Below, one piece after another: positions 60,861 through 64,000 of a stretch of 64,000 bases of DNA (positions within the stretch are counted from its first letter, which is position 1; each line of letters opens with the position of its first letter). The stretch lies in assembly GCA_902775025.1 (NCBI GenBank), contig CACYKP010000004.1:23703-87702 (forward strand), in the 5' to 3' direction. A program made the position numbers and the translations under genes. This DNA comes from an uncultured bacterium. GTDB taxonomy: Bacteria > Cyanobacteriota > Vampirovibrionia > Gastranaerophilales > Gastranaerophilaceae. Under the pieces are notes generated by a model. That model ran no database searches, had not been told where the DNA came from, and saw only the letters and a program-made list of their open reading frames with translations.

Positions 60861-62567
60861 ATGGCAGAATTTACTCCCGAAAAATGTAAACAAATAGCAC
60901 TCGCAAGATTAGATCTTGTTCATCAATGGCTTGAGTTCAGAAAGAAATCTCAAAACAAACTCCAAGCTGATTATGATTTTGTAAAATTGCACAATACTTC
61001 AAATTCTCATCTTTTTGAGATTTTAGGTAAAATCTCCCGCGGGAGTTTGCACCGTTGGTATGCGATGTTAAACGGAAGAGAAGATTATACAAAGCTTTTG
61101 CCACAGTATAAATATAGTAGTGTCAATGATTATAGAACTGTACTTAATGACAATGAAATCAAAATATTTATGGGGTTGCTTCTGCATCCGAATAGATTAT
61201 CAATCGGAAAAGCAATCGCGTTAACCAAATATAAATTAAAAGAGCAGGGACAAAGTTTTATTCCGGCTGATATCACATTTAGAAGATATGCAAAATGGTT
61301 TAAGGATAATAATTACGACAAATGGATTTTAGCTCGTGACGGAGAAAAAGCACTATCAGATAAAGTTGAACCATATATAAAACGTGATGCAAGTTTGCTT
61401 GAGGTCGGGGATATTCTTGTTGCAGACGGACATAAATTAGCTCTTCAGGTAATTAACCCGTTTACAGGTAAACCATGCAGAGCAACATTAGTCGGATTTT
61501 TAGATTGGAAATCAACCGCATTAGTTGGTTATGAAATTATGCTTGAAGAAAACACCCAATGCATTGCTTCTGCACTCCGTAATGCAATTATCAATCTTGA
61601 TATGATACCGAAAGTTGTTTATCAGGATAACGGCAGAGCATTCAGAGCAAAATATTTTACCGATGATAAAGGATTTACCGAACTTGGGTTTCAGGGTTTG
61701 TATTCAAAGTTAGGAATTGAAACAGTTTTTGCAAGACCATATAATGCCAGAGCAAAAGTTATTGAAAGATTTTTTAAAGAATTTCAGGAAGGTTTTGAAA
61801 AACTTTTGCCGAGTTATATCGGCAGCAGCATCCAAAATAAACCTGCGTATATGATACGAAATGAAAAATTGCACAAAAGTTGGCACAATGAATATATTCC
61901 GACAATTGAAGAAACAATAAAAATGATTGATATGTGGCTGAATTTTAAGAATTCTCAACCTTGTCCAAATGCACCGGATAAAACAATCGCGGAGGTTTTA
62001 TCAGAGCGGAAACGGCAAAATGTAGATATTATCAATCTTGATGATTTAATGCTAGCAACGGAAGTAAAAACAATTCAGCGAAACGGAATCAGGTTTTTGA
62101 ACTGCGATTATTTTGATGAAAGGCTATATGGTTTTAAAAGCAAAGTTCTTATAAAATACAACCTTTTTGACCTGACTAGCATTAAAGTTTACACCCCTAA
62201 AGGCGAATATTTATGCATCGCAGAAAGAGTATCAGAAACGCACCCGATGGCAAAATTACTTGGTGATGTCAAAGATTATGAAGATTACAAACAAAAAATT
62301 GTAAAACAGCGCCAGTTAAAAAAGAAAACTGTAGAATCTGTCAAAAAATATCTTCAATGTGAGGATATAAAATTGCTTGAAGCCCAAGTAGAACAATCTG
62401 ATTCTCATTTACCCCTTCAAACCCCGTTCAAAACGGATTCAAAAAGGGTTCAAACGCTGTTCAAAAACAACTCAGAAAAATATGAGTATTTAATTGCAAA
62501 TGATCCAAATAATTCTTGGATAACGGAATTTAAAAATACAAAGGAGTACAAATTATTGTATGAATAA
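60861..62567 (+). CDS. Mu-type DDE transposase
   Basis: 568 residues. An N-terminal helical DNA-binding part (~1-180) precedes the integrase core, with the first Asp in ILVADGHKLALQV, the second in VVYQDNGRAFRAK and the Glu in AKVIERFFKEFQEG. A C-terminal beta-barrel-like part follows (KVLIKYNLFDLTSIKVYTPKGEYLC), as in Mu transposase. It cuts and joins the element ends. AAGGA precedes the ATG. Its end overlaps the ATPase gene by 8 bases. Confidence 0.92.
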   Translation: MAEFTPEKCKQIALARLDLVHQWLEFRKKSQNKLQADYDFVKLHNTSNSHLFEILGKISRGSLHRWYAMLNGREDYTKLLPQYKYSSVNDYRTVLNDNEIKIFMGLLLHPNRLSIGKAIALTKYKLKEQGQSFIPADITFRRYAKWFKDNNYDKWILARDGEKALSDKVEPYIKRDASLLEVGDILVADGHKLALQVINPFTGKPCRATLVGFLDWKSTALVGYEIMLEENTQCIASALRNAIINLDMIPKVVYQDNGRAFRAKYFTDDKGFTELGFQGLYSKLGIETVFARPYNARAKVIERFFKEFQEGFEKLLPSYIGSSIQNKPAYMIRNEKLHKSWHNEYIPTIEETIKMIDMWLNFKNSQPCPNAPDKTIAEVLSERKRQNVDIINLDDLMLATEVKTIQRNGIRFLNCDYFDERLYGFKSKVLIKYNLFDLTSIKVYTPKGEYLCIAERVSETHPMAKLLGDVKDYEDYKQKIVKQRQLKKKTVESVKKYLQCEDIKLLEAQVEQSDSHLPLQTPFKTDSKRVQTLFKNNSEKYEYLIANDPNNSWITEFKNTKEYKLLYE

Positions 62568-63240
62568 GATTTTTGTAAAAACTCAAAACGTCAAAAACTT
62601 TATAGGGCTTGTTGAAAATTTGGTTAACAAACCGAAAAATATCCCAAAAATGGGGCTTGTATATGGCGAGCCCGGACTTGGAAAATCACAAACAGCTTTG
62701 TGGCTTGCGTGTAAATATGACGGAGTTTATTTAAGAGCATCAAACCTTATGACGGGTAGATGGCTGCTTGAAGAAATGGTTAAAGAGCTTGATGAAATAC
62801 CAAGATTTTTGACTTCGGATAATTTTAATATCGTGGTTAAAAAGCTGAAAAAGAATCCGCAGGTTATTTTCATTGATGAGATTGATTATTTGATGAATAA
62901 CTACAAAACAATTGAAACCCTCAGGGATATTCACGATGAAACGAACTGTCCGATAATTTTTATCGGAATGGGTTTGGCACACAGAAAACTTGAACGATAC
63001 AAACACCTTTATGACAGGTTTTCAGAAATCCTGAAATTTGAAACATTTGGAGTAAATGATTTATCGCAAATAATCGGACAACTTTCAGAGGTTCCATTTA
63101 CTCCCGAAGCTATTGAATATATCCATTCAAAATACAACAGATTCAGGCAAATAGTTCAGTTAATAAACCAGATGGAAACATTTGCTAAAGACAATAATTT
63201 AACAGAAATTACAAAAGAAATTATGGAGCAGATTTTATGA
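62560..63240 (+). CDS. AAA+ ATPase, MuB/TniB-like target selector
   Basis: 226 residues. Walker A is GLVYGEPGLGKSQTALWLA at about residue 32, Walker B is NPQVIFIDEIDYLMN, and a sensor-like CPIIFIGMGLAHRKL follows, with a C-terminal lid. MuB-type ATPases choose target DNA and activate the transposase. Start overlaps the transposase stop; its own stop overlaps the next gene (ATGA). Confidence 0.9.
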   Translation: MNKIFVKTQNVKNFIGLVENLVNKPKNIPKMGLVYGEPGLGKSQTALWLACKYDGVYLRASNLMTGRWLLEEMVKELDEIPRFLTSDNFNIVVKKLKKNPQVIFIDEIDYLMNNYKTIETLRDIHDETNCPIIFIGMGLAHRKLERYKHLYDRFSEILKFETFGVNDLSQIIGQLSEVPFTPEAIEYIHSKYNRFRQIVQLINQMETFAKDNNLTEITKEIMEQIL

Positions 63241-63764
63241 ACATAGAAAAATTAGCACGACATTTAAAAGAATTTACACTGGCTGAAATCGAAATGATTG
63301 CAGAGTGTGATTGTAAAACAGCAGTTGAACACCTTTTGAACGAGGATAAAATAGTCTTTGAACAGGGTTTGTATAAATATCAGGAAGAAAAACTAAAACA
63401 GGAATTTATCATTTGCACAAATCAAACAACAAATTATCAGGTAATAACAATTGATTATGTCAAAAACAATTGTAAATTAAATACTTACAGAAGATATCGC
63501 AGAATGTTAAAATACTATATTTCTCCATTTTTCAAAAATAAAAATTTAAATGATATTACTTGTAACGATATTCATGAATTTTATTATTTTTGTAAAAGTA
63601 GAAATTTACCACCAAAAGTTTTGAAAAACACATTAGCACTTCTAAATCAGATGATTAAATATTTTCAAAATCTCGGAATAATTGATAGAACTTGTAATTT
63701 TCAGGTTCGGAGATTATCTGATAAAACAAATTTTACAGTAGATAGAATTATTATGGAGGCATAA
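63237..63764 (+). CDS. Short protein with winged-helix part and tyrosine-recombinase core-binding domain, no catalytic domain
   Basis: 175 residues. Residues ~1-60 (MNIEKLARHLKEFTLAEIEM, EHLLNEDKIVFEQGLYKYQ) look like a winged helix. Residues ~75-165 (TYRRYRRMLKYYISPFFKNKNLNDITCNDIHEFYYFCKSRNLPPKVLKNTLALLNQMIKYF, here described only) match the SAM-like core-binding domain of phage integrases. The catalytic half with the R-H-R-Y residues is absent: the frame stops and the next gene is unrelated. It may be a DNA-binding accessory factor of the transposon. Confidence 0.7.
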   Translation: MNIEKLARHLKEFTLAEIEMIAECDCKTAVEHLLNEDKIVFEQGLYKYQEEKLKQEFIICTNQTTNYQVITIDYVKNNCKLNTYRRYRRMLKYYISPFFKNKNLNDITCNDIHEFYYFCKSRNLPPKVLKNTLALLNQMIKYFQNLGIIDRTCNFQVRRLSDKTNFTVDRIIMEA

Positions 63765-63766
63765 CT

Positions 63767-64000
63767 ATGACAAAATACAACCAACTGGCACAAGCCGAAC
63801 GCATGTACATATACGATAAAAAATCTCTGGCGGAGATGATAAAAAGCGGTTTGATGCGGAACACAATAAAGATAAATTTAGTGAAGAACTTTTGGAATTT
63901 ACAAGAAAAATGATGAATAAAATTTCTGCGGATATTGATAACAATCAAAAAACACCACCACCGGAAATTTATTCATTGATAAATATTCTGAAAAACATTC
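63767..64000 (+). pseudogene. Broken DUF1804-like (Mu-type phage) gene
   Basis: The ATG at 63767 opens MTKYNQLAQAERMYIYDKKS, like the start of DUF1804 proteins (small-terminase-like proteins of Mu-type phages), but stops after 48 codons. In another frame from about 63840 the sequence KKRFDAEHNKDKFSEELLEF and KMMNKISADID continues openly to the window end, like the middle of the same family. The HTH between the two parts is missing, so an internal deletion with a frameshift near 63830-63840 is the simplest reading. Confidence 0.5.

Larger units (their letters stand above)
60600..64000 (+). mobile_element. Mu-type transposable element, left part
   Basis: From the repeat array to the window edge: a Mu-family DDE transposase, a MuB/TniB-like AAA+ ATPase overlapping it, a short protein with winged-helix and recombinase core-binding parts, and a broken DUF1804-like gene. 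All are on the plus strand and tightly packed. Order and overlap match transposable phages and Tn552/Tn7-like transposons. The left boundary (about 60490-60620) is uncertain and the right end is not in the window. Confidence 0.75.

Overview
The window is a low-GC, AT-rich bacterial chromosome segment from a flagellated organism with a Gram-negative-type envelope. Envelope evidence is an MlaE/MlaF/MlaD-type lipid transporter, a giant AsmA/TamB-like protein and an MCE protein; motility evidence is flagellar rod proteins, flagellin, a filament cap and PilT. The mixture of these with a DUF512 radical-SAM protein, a GatD-like amidotransferase, ATP-type PEP carboxykinase and many short proteins carrying an N-terminal F-x-G-like motif best fits a non-photosynthetic gut cyanobacterial relative (Gastranaerophilales/Vampirovibrionia, 'Melainabacteria'). 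That placement is inferred from gene content, not from a phylogenetic marker.

Layout. 1-2.2 kb: end of a GlcD-like oxidase, cutA, a HExxH protein and a TPR-like membrane protein. 2.2-6.6 kb: AsmA/TamB-like protein on the minus strand, followed by a 0.8 kb repeat-rich gap. 7.4-9.8 kb: rod-gene operon (two FlgF/FlgG proteins, flgB, flgC). 9.8-18.1 kb: mostly minus-strand housekeeping and signalling (AlkD-like, DUF512, PadR, a GGDEF/HD protein, tRNA-Arg(CCG), uppS, M14 and M16 peptidases). 18.2-23 kb: a 918-residue acidic protein, rpmE and manC. 23.1-28.3 kb: a flagellin with a GLUG-repeat insert, then mlaE-mlaF-mlaD. 28.5-36 kb: punA, rqcP, a DedA-like protein, yjbQ, a 600-residue unknown and valS. 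36-41 kb: gatD-like, recO, pilT, a Cys-repeat peptide gene and a membrane protein. 41.1-48 kb: dnaB, mntP, a 1200-residue fliD and a YtxH/DUF948 cluster. 48.4-60.2 kb: a paralogue of the 600-residue unknown, pckA, an azoreductase-like gene, DUF4127, an AMIN-like protein, HD-GYP, nagZ, a zinc-ribbon protein and dut. 60.4 kb to the end: tRNA-Leu(GAG), then the left part of a Mu-type transposable element (DDE transposase, AAA+ ATPase, a core-binding-domain protein and a broken DUF1804-like gene).

Three themes stand out. First, the flagellum is elaborated: the flagellin has a large beta-solenoid-like insert built of 28-residue repeats, and the cap protein FliD is more than twice the usual length because of about seven hook-IN-type repeats. 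Second, the gaps are seeded with short palindromes preceded by a GTAG foot, as in REP elements moved by RAYT transposases; one copy lies inside the gatD-like coding sequence and a near-identical copy supplies the stop codon of the neighbouring gene. Third, several otherwise unrelated unknown proteins begin with a short Asn/Ser-rich leader ending in F-x-G or similar, and the window holds a 12-residue Cys-Gly-Ser repeat peptide resembling a modified-peptide precursor without visible maturation genes. All functions below rest on reading motifs by eye; no database search was run.
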